DNA of 44,774 bases from Salinispora cortesiana (lineage in GTDB: Bacteria > Actinomycetota > Actinomycetes > Mycobacteriales > Micromonosporaceae), in NCBI RefSeq assembly GCF_000484695.1, contig NZ_AXVR01000041.1:1-44774 (forward strand), in the 5' to 3' direction. Below are positions 12,520 to 22,700 of this stretch, piece after piece (position 1 is the stretch's first letter; every line of letters starts with the position of its first letter). Below the pieces are notes generated by a model. It saw only the letters and a list, made by a program, of their open reading frames with translations, searched no databases and was not told the origin of the DNA. The position numbers and the translations under genes were made by a program.

Positions 12520-15500
12520 GTGTGGGCAGGGCCCCTCGACACCGTCAACGACCCGACACCCACCACCGCAGTCGGCGACACCGTGCCGGACCTCGTGGCC
12601 GCCGCGGCGCGGCGGCAGCCGAATACGGTCGCGGTGGCCGATGGTGACGGGGAAACGCTCACCTACCGTGAGCTGATCGAGCGGGCCGACACCCTGGCCC
12701 ACCGGCTCGTCGCCGGGGGCATCCGCCCGGACGAGCCGGTGGCGGTGGTCCTCCCCCGCTCGGTGGAGCTCGTCGTCACCCTGCTCGCCGTGCTCAAGGC
12801 CGGTGCTGCGTATCTGCCGCTTGACCCGGCCGACCCGCCAGCGCGGATTCGGCAATTGCTCGCCGTTGCCGGGGACCCGCCGGTACTGGCTGCCGGCGAG
12901 GTGCCCGGCGCCGGGCGATTGTTCCGCCTGGACCAGCTCGGTGCGGCCAGAGCAACGGGAGCCGCCGCGTCGCCGGGAGCCGCCGCGTCAACCGGTGCCG
13001 CGCCGCGGCGGCTGCACCCCGCCGGCCTCGCCTACATCAACTTCACCTCCGGCTCGACCGGCACGCCGAAGGGGGTCGCCGTTGCCCACTCCGCCGTGGT
13101 TCGCCTGGTCCATCAGCCTGGCTACCTGCGCCTGGGGCCCACCGAGACAGTCCTTCAACTCGCTCCGGTCGCCTTCGACGCGGCGACCCTGGAGATCTGG
13201 GGCGCGCTTTCCAACGGGGCCCGGCTCGTGCTGGCCCCACCCGGTGCGCTGGAACTCACCGGGCTGGCTCGGCTGCTCCGCCAGGAACGGATCACAGTCC
13301 TTTGGCTGACCGCCGGGCTCTTTCACCAACTGGTGGAGTTTGACCCGGACTGCCTCGCCGGGGTCGGTCAGCTCCTCGCGGGCGGGGACGTGCTCGCCCC
13401 GGAGGCGGTCCGCCGGGCACTGCGAGTGCGCGACGGGGCAGTCCTGATCAACGGATACGGGCCAACCGAGAACACCACCTTCACCTGCGTGCACCCGATG
13501 ACCGATCCGGAGGCGGTGCCGAGCCCGGTGCCGATCGGCCGGCCGGTGCCCGGGAGCACCGTGTACGTTCTCGATCCGGCCGGACGGCAGGTGCCGGTCG
13601 GGGTCCCCGGCGAGCTGTACACCGGCGGTGCCGGAGTCGCCCGGGGATACCTCGGTCGCCCGGGGGCCACGGCGGCGGTATTCCTTCCCGACCCGTTCGA
13701 CCCTCGCCCGGGGTCCCGGATGTACCGCACCGGGGACCGGGTCCGCTGGCGGCCGGACGGCACCCTCGACTTTCTTGGTCGAATCGACGAGCAGGTGAAG
13801 ATCCGCGGGTTTCGGGTCGAGCCGGGCGAGGTCGCGGCGGCGCTGCGGGCCCACCCCGCCGTTGGGGACGCCGCTGTTCTGGTTGACGGGGAGGGGGAAC
13901 GGCGCCGGTTGCTGGCATATCTGACCCCCCGTCCCGGCGCGCCGGCCCCGACCTCCCAAGAACTGGCCGGGTACGCGGCCGACCGGCTCCCGGCCCACCT
14001 CCGACCAAGGGCGTACCTGGTCCTTCCCACGCTGCCCCTGACCCGTAGTGGCAAGATCGACCGGCGGGCGTTGCCCCGGCCGGAGCCGCCCGCGGCTCGG
14101 CCCGGTACTGAAGTGACCGATCCGGTCCAGGTGCGTCTGGCGGCCCTCTGGGCCGAGCTCCTCGGTAGCAGCCCCTCCGCCCCGGACGACGACTTCTTCG
14201 CGCTGGGCGGGAATTCCCTGCTCGCCACTCGGCTGACCTTCGTCGTCGCCGACCGGTTCGGGGTGGACCTGCCGGTACGCCTCGTCTACGAACACCCGAC
14301 CCTCGCCCGGCTGGCCGGCGTCCTCGACGAACAGGCCGGCGCGCGGCCGGTCCACACCGGGATCCGTCGATCGGCGGATGGACCGACGGCAGCGCGGTTC
14401 GGTGCGGGTACGAGCACCGAAGCCCACCTCCCGCCGACGTCGCTGAGCCAGCGCCGATTGTGGATGCTCGATCAGCTGGCGCCGGGAGCGGCGACCTACC
14501 ACATCGCCTGGGCGGTCGAGCTGACCGGCCCGCTCGACGCGGCCGCGTTGGAATCAACGCTGGGCTGGCTGGTTGACCGGCATGAGACCCTCCGGACCCA
14601 CTTCACGTCGGTCGACGGAGAACCAACCCAGAAGGTCGTGCCCGCCGCGCCGGTTCGGCTGTCGGTTGTGGATGCCGCCTCCGATGATGCCGAGCGAGAA
14701 CTGGTGGACGCGGCGGCCCGGGAGCCCTTCGACCTGGCGGCCGGCCCGTTGGCCCGGTTCGGGCTCGTCCGACGGAGCCGTGGGAAGCACATTCTCACCG
14801 TCGTGGTGCACCATAGTCTCGCCGACGGTTGGTCGTTCGGGATCCTCTTCCGGGAGCTGGCCGCCGGGTATGCGGCAGCGGTCGCCGGTGCCCGCCCCGA
14901 CCTGCCCGCACCGGAGGTGCGGTACGCGGACTTCGCGGTCTGGCAGCGGGAGCGGGCCGACCGTGGCGCCTTCGAGGCCGACGTCGACTTCTGGCACGCG
15001 GAGCTGGCCGGCGCCCCGACCCTGCTCGAGCTCCCCGCCGACCGGCCCGGTCCGGCTGAGCAGTCCGACGCCGGCGGCGAGGTGGTATTCGACGTCCCCG
15101 ACGAGTTGACCGCCCGGCTGCGGGCGAGCCAGGATGGCACCCTGTTCACCCGGCTCCTGGCCGGCTTCCAGACCCTCCTGCATCGGCTCACCGGGGCCGA
15201 CGACCTGTTGGTAGCGGTCCCGGTGGCCGGGCGCACCCGACCCGAGACCCGGAACGTGGTGGGCTTCTTCGCCAACACCCTCGCCCTGCGGGCCCGCTTC
15301 GCCGACCGGTCCAGCTTCGCCGATGTCCTCGCCCAGGCCCGGGCCTCGAGCATCGCCGCACAGACGCGGCAGGACGTGCCCTTCGACCAGATCGTGGACC
15401 GGCTCGCCCCGACTCGCAGCCTCGCCCACAGCCCGCTGGTGCAGGTGATGTTCGCCCTCGACGAGCCACCGCCGGAGGCCACGTCGGCGGGGCTGCGGAT

Positions 15501-17658
15501 CGCCCCCCAGCTCTGGGAGAACGGCACGGTCAAGTTCGACCTCACCCTCACCGTGGAGGACCGCCCCGAAGGGCTGCGCGGTCGCCTCACCTACCGCACC
15601 GATCGCTTCGAGGCGAACCGGATCCGCGATCTCGCGCAGCGGTACCTCACCCTGCTCGCCAACGCCCTCGACCGGCCCGGCATCCCCGTCCGCGAGCTGC
15701 CTTTGCTCGACCCGGCCGAACGGGCGCGGATCCTGCGGGACGGCAACGACACCGAACTGCCCCTACCTGACGTGGCCAGCGTCGGTGAACTACTCGACCG
15801 GTTTCCACCGGCCGACCCGGTCGCGGTCGCGGTCACCGGCCCGGACGGCGCACTGTCCCACCGGGACCTCGCCACTCGCGTCAATCGCCTCGCCCACCTG
15901 CTGCGTGCCCACGGTGTCGGCCCGGATGTCCCGGTTGGACTCTGCCTCGGCCGGCACACCGACCTGGTGGCCGCGCTCCTCGCCGTCTGGCGGGCCGGCG
16001 GTGGGTACCTGCCGCTCGACCCGGCATTGCCCGTCGGTCGGTTGGCCACCGTGCTGGCCGACGCGGCTCCGCCGGTGCTGCTCACCGACCCTGCCGGGAT
16101 ACCCCTGATCGGCGATGCCATCGCCACTGCCGGCACCACCCCGGTGGTGCTCCGGGTCGACCAGCTCGACCCAGACCTGCCGACCGACCCGCCACCGGTC
16201 GTCGGCCACCCGGACGGCCTCGCCTACCTGCTCTACACCTCCGGTTCGACGGGTGCACCCAAGGGCGTCGCGGTCACGCACCGCTCGGTGATCAACCACC
16301 TGGTCGGCTGTCACCGGCTGTTCGGGCTCACCGCCGACGACCGGGTCGCGGCGATCACCACCCCGGCCTTCGACATCTCCGTGGTCGAGCTGGTGCTGCC
16401 ACTGTTGGCCGGGGCGCGCGTCGAGATACTGGACGCGGCGACGGCCCGAGACGCCGTACTGTTGCGGGCCGCCTGCGTGCAGCGGGGTGTCACCGTCCTC
16501 CAGGCCACCCCGGCGACCTGGCGGATGCTGGTTACCGCAGCCGGCGTACCGGCCGGGGTGCGGTTGCGGATCAGCGGTGGCGAGGCGCTGACCCGCGACT
16601 TGGCCGACACGTTGCGCGCCGACGGTGCCCGGGTTGTCAACGGGTACGGGCCGTCGGAGACCACCGTCTACTCCTCGGCGGGGCCGGTGGGAGAAGACGG
16701 GCCGGTCGACCTGGGGCGTCCCCTCGCCAACACCCGGATCCAGCTGCTCGACTCCGCCGGCCAGCCCGTCCCAGACGGTGTGATCGGAGAGATCCACATT
16801 GGCGGCACCGGAGTGGCCCGGGGCTACCACGGTGACCCAGCCCGTACCGCGGCCCGGTTCCGCCCCGACCCGTTCGGCCCGATCCCCGGCGGACGGCTCT
16901 ACGCCACGGGCGACCTGGCCCGTCGGCTCCCGAACGGGCGTCTTGTCTACCACGGCCGCGCCGACCAGCAGGTCAAGGTGCGGGGCTTCCGGATCGAACT
17001 CGGCGAGATCGAGTCAGCGCTGCGCGACCAGCCCGGCATCCGGGATGCCGTGGTAACCACCTGGGGAGCCGACTCCGACGTCCGGCTCGCCGCGTACGCG
17101 GTCACCGAACCCGCCGCCGCTGACCCGGCATCGGTCTGGCCGGCGCTCCGCGCTGGTCTGGCCCGGCGGCTGCCGGAGTACATGGTGCCGGCCACCCTGG
17201 TCCTGCTCGACACGCTTCCCCGCACCGCGAGCGGCAAACTGGATCGACGGGCGTTGGCCGAGCCCACCTGGCGGGAGACCACCGGGAGTGGCCCGACCGC
17301 CCCCCGTACCCCGGTCGAAGCGCAGCTCAGCGCGCTTTGGCAGGACGTGCTCGGCCGCACCGAGGTCGGCGTGCACGACAACTTCTTCGCCCTGGGTGGA
17401 CACTCCCTCACCGCGACCCGGCTGATCGCCCGCATCCGCGCGACCTTCGGTGTCGAGCTGGCGCTGCGGAGCCTCTTCACCGCGCCCACCGTCGCCGAAC
17501 TCGCGGTCCAGATCGCCGCCGCGGGCTCCCCCGGGACACCGCACCGGATCGGTCCTGCCGATACCAGCCCCAAGCATCTGCTCGCCTCGCTCGACGACCT
17601 CTCGGACCGCGAGGTTGACGAGCTCCTGGAAAGTCTGATCGCCGAGGAGGGCGTATGA
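12520..17658 (+). CDS. Nonribosomal peptide synthetase, A-T-C-A-T (modules 1 and 2)
   Basis: GTG 12520 is used because AAGGAG (12508-12513) lies 6 nt upstream; an in-frame ATG at 12424 would add 32 residues and lacks a site. The 1712-residue protein has A1 (about 25-525), carrier T1 (LGGNSL, Ser566), C (about 640-1070, intact HHSLADG with first His764), A2 (about 1090-1590) and T2 (LGGHSL, Ser1629). There is no leading C domain, so module 1 initiates. Aligning to PheA by eye gives pocket residues DALWLGGTF for A1, close to valine codes, and DIVQIGGVY for A2, which I cannot assign. The C terminus (LSDREVDELLESLIAEE) looks like a docking segment. The stop overlaps the flavoenzyme start (ATGA). 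Confidence 0.93.
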   Translation: MWAGPLDTVNDPTPTTAVGDTVPDLVAAAARRQPNTVAVADGDGETLTYRELIERADTLAHRLVAGGIRPDEPVAVVLPRSVELVVTLLAVLKAGAAYLPLDPADPPARIRQLLAVAGDPPVLAAGEVPGAGRLFRLDQLGAARATGAAASPGAAASTGAAPRRLHPAGLAYINFTSGSTGTPKGVAVAHSAVVRLVHQPGYLRLGPTETVLQLAPVAFDAATLEIWGALSNGARLVLAPPGALELTGLARLLRQERITVLWLTAGLFHQLVEFDPDCLAGVGQLLAGGDVLAPEAVRRALRVRDGAVLINGYGPTENTTFTCVHPMTDPEAVPSPVPIGRPVPGSTVYVLDPAGRQVPVGVPGELYTGGAGVARGYLGRPGATAAVFLPDPFDPRPGSRMYRTGDRVRWRPDGTLDFLGRIDEQVKIRGFRVEPGEVAAALRAHPAVGDAAVLVDGEGERRRLLAYLTPRPGAPAPTSQELAGYAADRLPAHLRPRAYLVLPTLPLTRSGKIDRRALPRPEPPAARPGTEVTDPVQVRLAALWAELLGSSPSAPDDDFFALGGNSLLATRLTFVVADRFGVDLPVRLVYEHPTLARLAGVLDEQAGARPVHTGIRRSADGPTAARFGAGTSTEAHLPPTSLSQRRLWMLDQLAPGAATYHIAWAVELTGPLDAAALESTLGWLVDRHETLRTHFTSVDGEPTQKVVPAAPVRLSVVDAASDDAERELVDAAAREPFDLAAGPLARFGLVRRSRGKHILTVVVHHSLADGWSFGILFRELAAGYAAAVAGARPDLPAPEVRYADFAVWQRERADRGAFEADVDFWHAELAGAPTLLELPADRPGPAEQSDAGGEVVFDVPDELTARLRASQDGTLFTRLLAGFQTLLHRLTGADDLLVAVPVAGRTRPETRNVVGFFANTLALRARFADRSSFADVLAQARASSIAAQTRQDVPFDQIVDRLAPTRSLAHSPLVQVMFALDEPPPEATSAGLRIAPQLWENGTVKFDLTLTVEDRPEGLRGRLTYRTDRFEANRIRDLAQRYLTLLANALDRPGIPVRELPLLDPAERARILRDGNDTELPLPDVASVGELLDRFPPADPVAVAVTGPDGALSHRDLATRVNRLAHLLRAHGVGPDVPVGLCLGRHTDLVAALLAVWRAGGGYLPLDPALPVGRLATVLADAAPPVLLTDPAGIPLIGDAIATAGTTPVVLRVDQLDPDLPTDPPPVVGHPDGLAYLLYTSGSTGAPKGVAVTHRSVINHLVGCHRLFGLTADDRVAAITTPAFDISVVELVLPLLAGARVEILDAATARDAVLLRAACVQRGVTVLQATPATWRMLVTAAGVPAGVRLRISGGEALTRDLADTLRADGARVVNGYGPSETTVYSSAGPVGEDGPVDLGRPLANTRIQLLDSAGQPVPDGVIGEIHIGGTGVARGYHGDPARTAARFRPDPFGPIPGGRLYATGDLARRLPNGRLVYHGRADQQVKVRGFRIELGEIESALRDQPGIRDAVVTTWGADSDVRLAAYAVTEPAAADPASVWPALRAGLARRLPEYMVPATLVLLDTLPRTASGKLDRRALAEPTWRETTGSGPTAPRTPVEAQLSALWQDVLGRTEVGVHDNFFALGGHSLTATRLIARIRATFGVELALRSLFTAPTVAELAVQIAAAGSPGTPHRIGPADTSPKHLLASLDDLSDREVDELLESLIAEEGV

Positions 17659-19016
17659 ATAGGCGCAGAGAACGTGTGGTCGTCGTCGGGGCCGGCCTGG
17701 CCGGTTCGCTCGCCGCGCTCTACCTCGCCCGCCAGGGCCACGAGGTGGATGTCTTCGAGCGACGTCCGGACCCCCGTTCCGCGCTGGCCCGACCAGAGGG
17801 TCGGTCGATCAACCTGGGGCTATCCGCCCGAGGCATGCGGGCGCTGGACGGGGTGGGGCTCCTTGCCGACGTACTCAAGCACAGCGTGCCGATGCGCGAT
17901 CGGGTGGTGCATTCGCCCGATGGTGGAGTACGCGTCCAGCCGTACGGGGTACGCGAGCACGAGATTCTCCACTCGGTACTCCGGGAGGAGCTGATCTCAC
18001 TGGTGGTGACCGCCGCCGAGGCCGAACCGGGGGTGCGGTTTCACTTCGATCGCCTTCTGACCGGCCTGGATCGGGAGAACGGCACCGTACACGTCACGCC
18101 CACTGCCGGCGGCGAGCCGACAACAGCCACCGCGGACCTGATCGTCGGTGCCGACGGGGCTTTTTCCACCGTTCGGCAACAGCTGCAGCACGGGCTGCGC
18201 GCCAACTACGCCCAGGAGTTTCTCCCCTGGGGATACAAGGAGTTGACCATCCCGGTGGGTGCCGACGGTCAGCCCCGGGTCCGGCTGGAGGCGCTGCACG
18301 TCTGGCCCGGTCACGAGGCGATGATGGTCGCTCACCCCAACCGGGACGGCTCGCTGACCTGCACGCTCTTCATGGCGCACGAGGGTCCGGTGAGCTTCGC
18401 CGCCCTCGACACCCCGACGGTGGTGCGGGACTTCTTCCGCCGGCGCTTTCCCGACGCGGAGGAGCTGATGCCCGACCTGGTCCGGGACATCGCCGAGCAC
18501 CCGGTCGGGCACCTGGTCACCGTGCGGACCGCTCCCTGGCGGTACGCGGACCGGGTGGTCCTGATCGGTGATGCCGCACACGCTGTCTACCCGTTCTACG
18601 GCCAGGGCATGAACTCGGCCTTCGAGGACTGCGTGGTCCTCGACGACTGCCTCACCGCCCACTCCGACCGGGCCACCGCGCTGGCCGCGTACGAGGCAGC
18701 CCGGAAGCCGCACACCGACGTGCTTGCCGACCTGTCCACCACGAACTTCGAGGACCTACGAGATCGGGTGCACCGGTTCGGCTACAGCGCCTCCGCTGCC
18801 GCCGATCGACTGCTGGCCCGGCTGTTGCCGCAACACTGGGTGCCGTTGTACGCGATGGTGGCGCACAGCACCATCCCGTACGCCGACGCGCTGGCCCGCG
18901 CCAACCGTCAGAACCGCATCCTGCGCCAGGCCGGCGCCGGGCTCGTCCTGGCCATCGGCCTTGCCGTCACCGCCGGCGCCCGCCGCGTCGGTCGTCGTAG
19001 CGCGATCGGGCGGTGA
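17655..19016 (+). CDS. Kynurenine 3-monooxygenase-like FAD monooxygenase
   Basis: The 453-residue flavoprotein has the Rossmann GAGLAGS near the N terminus, the DG motif GADGAFSTVR and the FAD-ribityl motif IGDAAHAVYPFYGQGMN. Features specific to kynurenine 3-monooxygenases are EGRSINLGLSARG, GMNSAFEDC, a TTNFEDLRDRV segment and PLYAMVAHSTIPYADA. The expected reaction is NADPH- and O2-dependent 3-hydroxylation of L-kynurenine, or of a related aryl substrate. A C-terminal hydrophobic stretch (AGAGLVLAIGLAVTAG) followed by Arg residues could be a membrane-binding helix. The gene overlaps both neighbours by 4 bp, so it belongs to the NRPS operon. No dioxygenase, formamidase or kynureninase gene is present here. 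Confidence 0.88.
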   Translation: MNRRRERVVVVGAGLAGSLAALYLARQGHEVDVFERRPDPRSALARPEGRSINLGLSARGMRALDGVGLLADVLKHSVPMRDRVVHSPDGGVRVQPYGVREHEILHSVLREELISLVVTAAEAEPGVRFHFDRLLTGLDRENGTVHVTPTAGGEPTTATADLIVGADGAFSTVRQQLQHGLRANYAQEFLPWGYKELTIPVGADGQPRVRLEALHVWPGHEAMMVAHPNRDGSLTCTLFMAHEGPVSFAALDTPTVVRDFFRRRFPDAEELMPDLVRDIAEHPVGHLVTVRTAPWRYADRVVLIGDAAHAVYPFYGQGMNSAFEDCVVLDDCLTAHSDRATALAAYEAARKPHTDVLADLSTTNFEDLRDRVHRFGYSASAAADRLLARLLPQHWVPLYAMVAHSTIPYADALARANRQNRILRQAGAGLVLAIGLAVTAGARRVGRRSAIGR

Positions 19017-19756
19017 GGGCTGTGCTGACGCATCCGATCAACGCCGAACAGATTCTGCTCACTGAGTCCGACCTACACGCCGATCCGCTGCACCCGCTGT
19101 TGGTCGGGGCGGTCGACCAGGTGCGGGCCGTGGTCGCCTGGGCCCGGGAGTACCTCTGTCAACCCCATCCGGAGCTGGGTCGCAAGGGCCCGGTCTGTCC
19201 GTATGCCCAGGGCTCCCTGGACCGGAAGATCTTCTACCTGGCCGTTCATCGGGGGAAGACCGTCGACGAGGCCGAGCTGGACGAGGTGCTCGCCGCCTAC
19301 CGGGAGTGGTTCCACCACTTGGACCCGCTCACCGGTCCGTCCGCCCAGTTCAAGACGATCTTGCTGACGCTCCCGGACCTGCCGGACGATGTTGCCCAGC
19401 AGGTCGTGGATCGGACCCAGCAGCGGCTCAAGCCGCACTACACCGACCAGGGGCTGATGCTCGGTGAGTTCCACGACGGACCGCCGGCCAAGGGTGGCCT
19501 GTGGAACACAGACTTCCGGCCACTGCGGAGCCCGGTGCCGATGCTGGTGGTCCGGTACATGGTCGCCAGCGATCTGCCATTCCTCGCCGACGATCCGGTG
19601 ACCTTCGCCAGCTACCTGCGGTATTTCGGGCGCGGGGGCCCGGCATCGCTGCGCGGGCAGGTCCAGGCGGCCGCGCAGCGGCATGGCCTGCCGATACCCG
19701 AACCCCGCGCCGATGCCGGCACCTCGCACCCCAACACGAATCAGGGGGTTCGATGA
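19013..19756 (+). CDS. DUF6875-like protein of unknown function
   Basis: The GTG at 19013 overlaps the flavoenzyme stop (GTGA), and its own stop overlaps the next NRPS start (ATGA). The 247-residue protein has no signal peptide or membrane segment. Notable conserved-looking blocks are GRKGPVCPYAQGSLDRKIFY, GLMLGEFHDGPPAKGG, NTDFRPLRSPVPMLVVRYM, ASDLPFLADDP and YLRYFGRGGP. This resembles the uncharacterised actinobacterial family annotated DUF6875; that assignment is from memory and moderate. Its tight coupling between a monooxygenase and NRPS genes suggests a role in making or loading a building block. The reaction is unknown. Confidence 0.7.
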   Translation: MRAVLTHPINAEQILLTESDLHADPLHPLLVGAVDQVRAVVAWAREYLCQPHPELGRKGPVCPYAQGSLDRKIFYLAVHRGKTVDEAELDEVLAAYREWFHHLDPLTGPSAQFKTILLTLPDLPDDVAQQVVDRTQQRLKPHYTDQGLMLGEFHDGPPAKGGLWNTDFRPLRSPVPMLVVRYMVASDLPFLADDPVTFASYLRYFGRGGPASLRGQVQAAAQRHGLPIPEPRADAGTSHPNTNQGVR

Positions 19757-22700
19757 CGACCGCCGACTCCACCACGCCCGGCAGCAGCGGCAAGCGTGCC
19801 CTGCTGGCCCGCCTGCTCGCCGAACGGGCCCAGGCGCCCCGTAGCTACCCGGTCTCCTTCGGCCAACAGCGGCTGTGGTTCCTGGACCGCTTCACCGGGG
19901 GCATCCCGGTCTACAACATCCCGGTCGCCTTCCAGGTGCACGGGCCACTGGACGTCGCGGCGCTGCGCACCGCACTGACCACGCTCGTCAACCGGCATCC
20001 GGCGCTGCGTACCACGTTCAGCGAATCCGGCGGCGAACCGGTGCAGGTGGTGCGACCGACTGGCGAGGTGGATCTCACCGAGACAGACCTGAGCGGGCTG
20101 CCGGCGGAGCAGCGTGAGGCCGAGGCCACCGCGCTCGTCCGAGCGCACTCTGGGCAACCGTTCGACCTGGCCGCAGGCCCGCTGCTGCGGGTGGCGGTGA
20201 TCCGGACGGACCCGGACCGGCATCACGTGGCGCTCTGCGTGCACCACATCGTCTTCGACGCCTGGTCGATCGGGGTGCTCTTCCAGGAGTTGGAGACCGC
20301 GTACGCGGCCGCACTGGCGGGTGTCCCGGCCGACCTGCCCGAGCTGCCCACGCAGTACGCCGACTTCGCCGTCTGGCAGCGGGAGCGGCTCGCCGGTGAC
20401 GCGCTGCGCCGACAGCTCGACCACTGGGTTTCGCATTTGCGTGGGGCACCAGCCCTGCTCAGCCTCCCGACCGACCGGCCCCGCGCGGCCAATCGCTCGT
20501 ATCGGGGTGCCTGTCACTACGTCACCGTCCCGGCGGCGGCCGTTCGCCGCGTTGAGGAGTTCAACCAGGGTGCCGGGGTCACCATGTTCATGACCCTGTT
20601 CGCCGTGTTCCAGGCGGTGTTGTCCCGACACAGCGGGCAGGACGACATCGTGATCGGTACCCCGGTCGCCGGCCGGGAGCATCCCGACCTGGAGCGGCTG
20701 GTCGGCTTCTTCGTCAACACGCTCGCCCTGCGGGTGTCGTCCGCCGGCTCCCCATCGCTACGGCAACTTGTTGACCAGGTACGGGAGGTCACCCTCGTCG
20801 GTCTCGGCAACGCCGAGGTGCCGTTCGAGCGGGTGGTTGAGGAGATGCAGCCAGAACGCAGTCTGGCCCACGCACCGATCTTCCAGGCCCAACTGATCCT
20901 GCAGAACGTACCGCAGAACGCCTTCAGTCTCGCCGGCTGCACGACCACCTCTCTGCGGGTCGACAGCGGCACCGCCAAGTTCGACCTCACCCTCGCCGGT
21001 GAGCTGACCGACGAGGGCGCCCTGCGGTTGGCCTTCGAGTACGACACCGAACTGTTCGACGTCGGTACGGTTGACCGGCTGGCCCGGCACCTGTGCACCC
21101 TGCTGGACACGGCGGTCGCCGAGCCGGATCGTCCCCTGACCCGGCTTCCGCTGCTCAGCGGAGTGGAGCGGTGGCGTGCCGTGGTCGAGTGGAATCAGAC
21201 CGACCGGGGCACGTTACCGGTCGACACCCTCCTGGACCTGCTCCCCACCGACCCCGCCGAGTCCGGTGCTCCACCTGCCGTCATCGGTCCGGACGGGGCC
21301 GTGGACCGGGCCGAGCTGCACCGGCGGGCCGGACAGATCGCCCGGCGACTGCTCGCCGCCGGTGTCGCCCCGGACACCCCGGTCGGCATCTGCCTGGATC
21401 GCGGGGTCGACATGGTCGCCGCGGTGCTGGGCGTGTGGCGGGCTGGGGCCGGCTACCTACCGCTCGACCCCACTCTGCCCCCGGAGCGGCTGCGCCACCT
21501 GCTCGCCGACTCCGGCACCCGGGTCGTGCTGACCCACCAGGCGGTCGTCGCGCGGCTCGGCCCGGTGCTGGCGGGTTCGGTGACGGTGCTGCTCGACGAT
21601 GCCACCGGCGACCCCGGCCCGGCGGAGCCACTTCCGGCGGTCCCGGCGCATCCGGACGGACTGGCATACCTGATCTACACCTCGGGGTCGACCGGTCGAC
21701 CGAAAGGGGTGGCGGTCCCGCACCGCAGCGTGACCAACCTCGTCGCCTCCTTCCACGACGACCTGGACCTGACGCCCGAGGACCGGTTCGCCGCGGTCAC
21801 CACCCTGTCGTTCGACATCTCGGTGCTGGAACTGCTGGTGCCGCTGCTGCTGGGCGTCCCGCTGCTGGTCGTGGGCGCCGATGAGGTCGGCGACGGGCCG
21901 GCCCTGCGTCGTCGGCTCACCGAAGCGGGGATCACCGCCATGCAGGCCACCCCGGCGACCTGGCGCCTGCTGCTGGCCTCCGGCGGGGTGCCGCCGACGC
22001 TGCGGCTGCGCCTCTGCGGCGGTGAGGCCCTGCCCCGGGACCTCGCCGACGCCCTGCAGGCCGACGACGGGACCCTGTGGAACTGCTACGGGCCCACCGA
22101 AACCACCGTCTGGTCCGCGGCGGCCCCCGTGGCACCGGCCCCGGCCGCGGTGGACCTCGGTGCGCCGATCGCCAACACCCGGATCTACCTGCTCGACGAG
22201 GCGTACCAGCCGGTGCCGGTGGGTGTGGTGGGAGAAATTCACATCGGCGGGTCCGGTGTGGTGCGCGGATACCACGGTCGGCCCGGCCTGACCGCCGGTC
22301 GCTTCGTCCCCGACCCGTTCGCCGACCACCCCGGCGCCCGGCTCTACGCCACCGGTGACCTGGCCCGGCAGCGCGCCGACGGCCGGCTGGAGTTCCTCGG
22401 CCGCACCGACCATCAGGTCAAGGTGCGCGGGTTCCGGATCGAGCTGGGCGAGATCGAGTCCTTGCTCCGGGGCCACGATCTGATCGCGGACGCGGTGGTC
22501 GGCACCTGGGCCGGCGGGGACGGCGACACCCGCCTGGTGGCGTACGCTGTGCCGGAGTCCGGGGCCGCCCCGGACTCCCTCGCCGACCAGGTCCGCTCCG
22601 ACCTGGCCGGCCGGCTGCCGGAGTACATGCTTCCCGCAGCCCTGGTGCCGATGACCGCGTTGCCGCTCAACGGCAACGGCAAGGTCGACCGGAACGCCCT

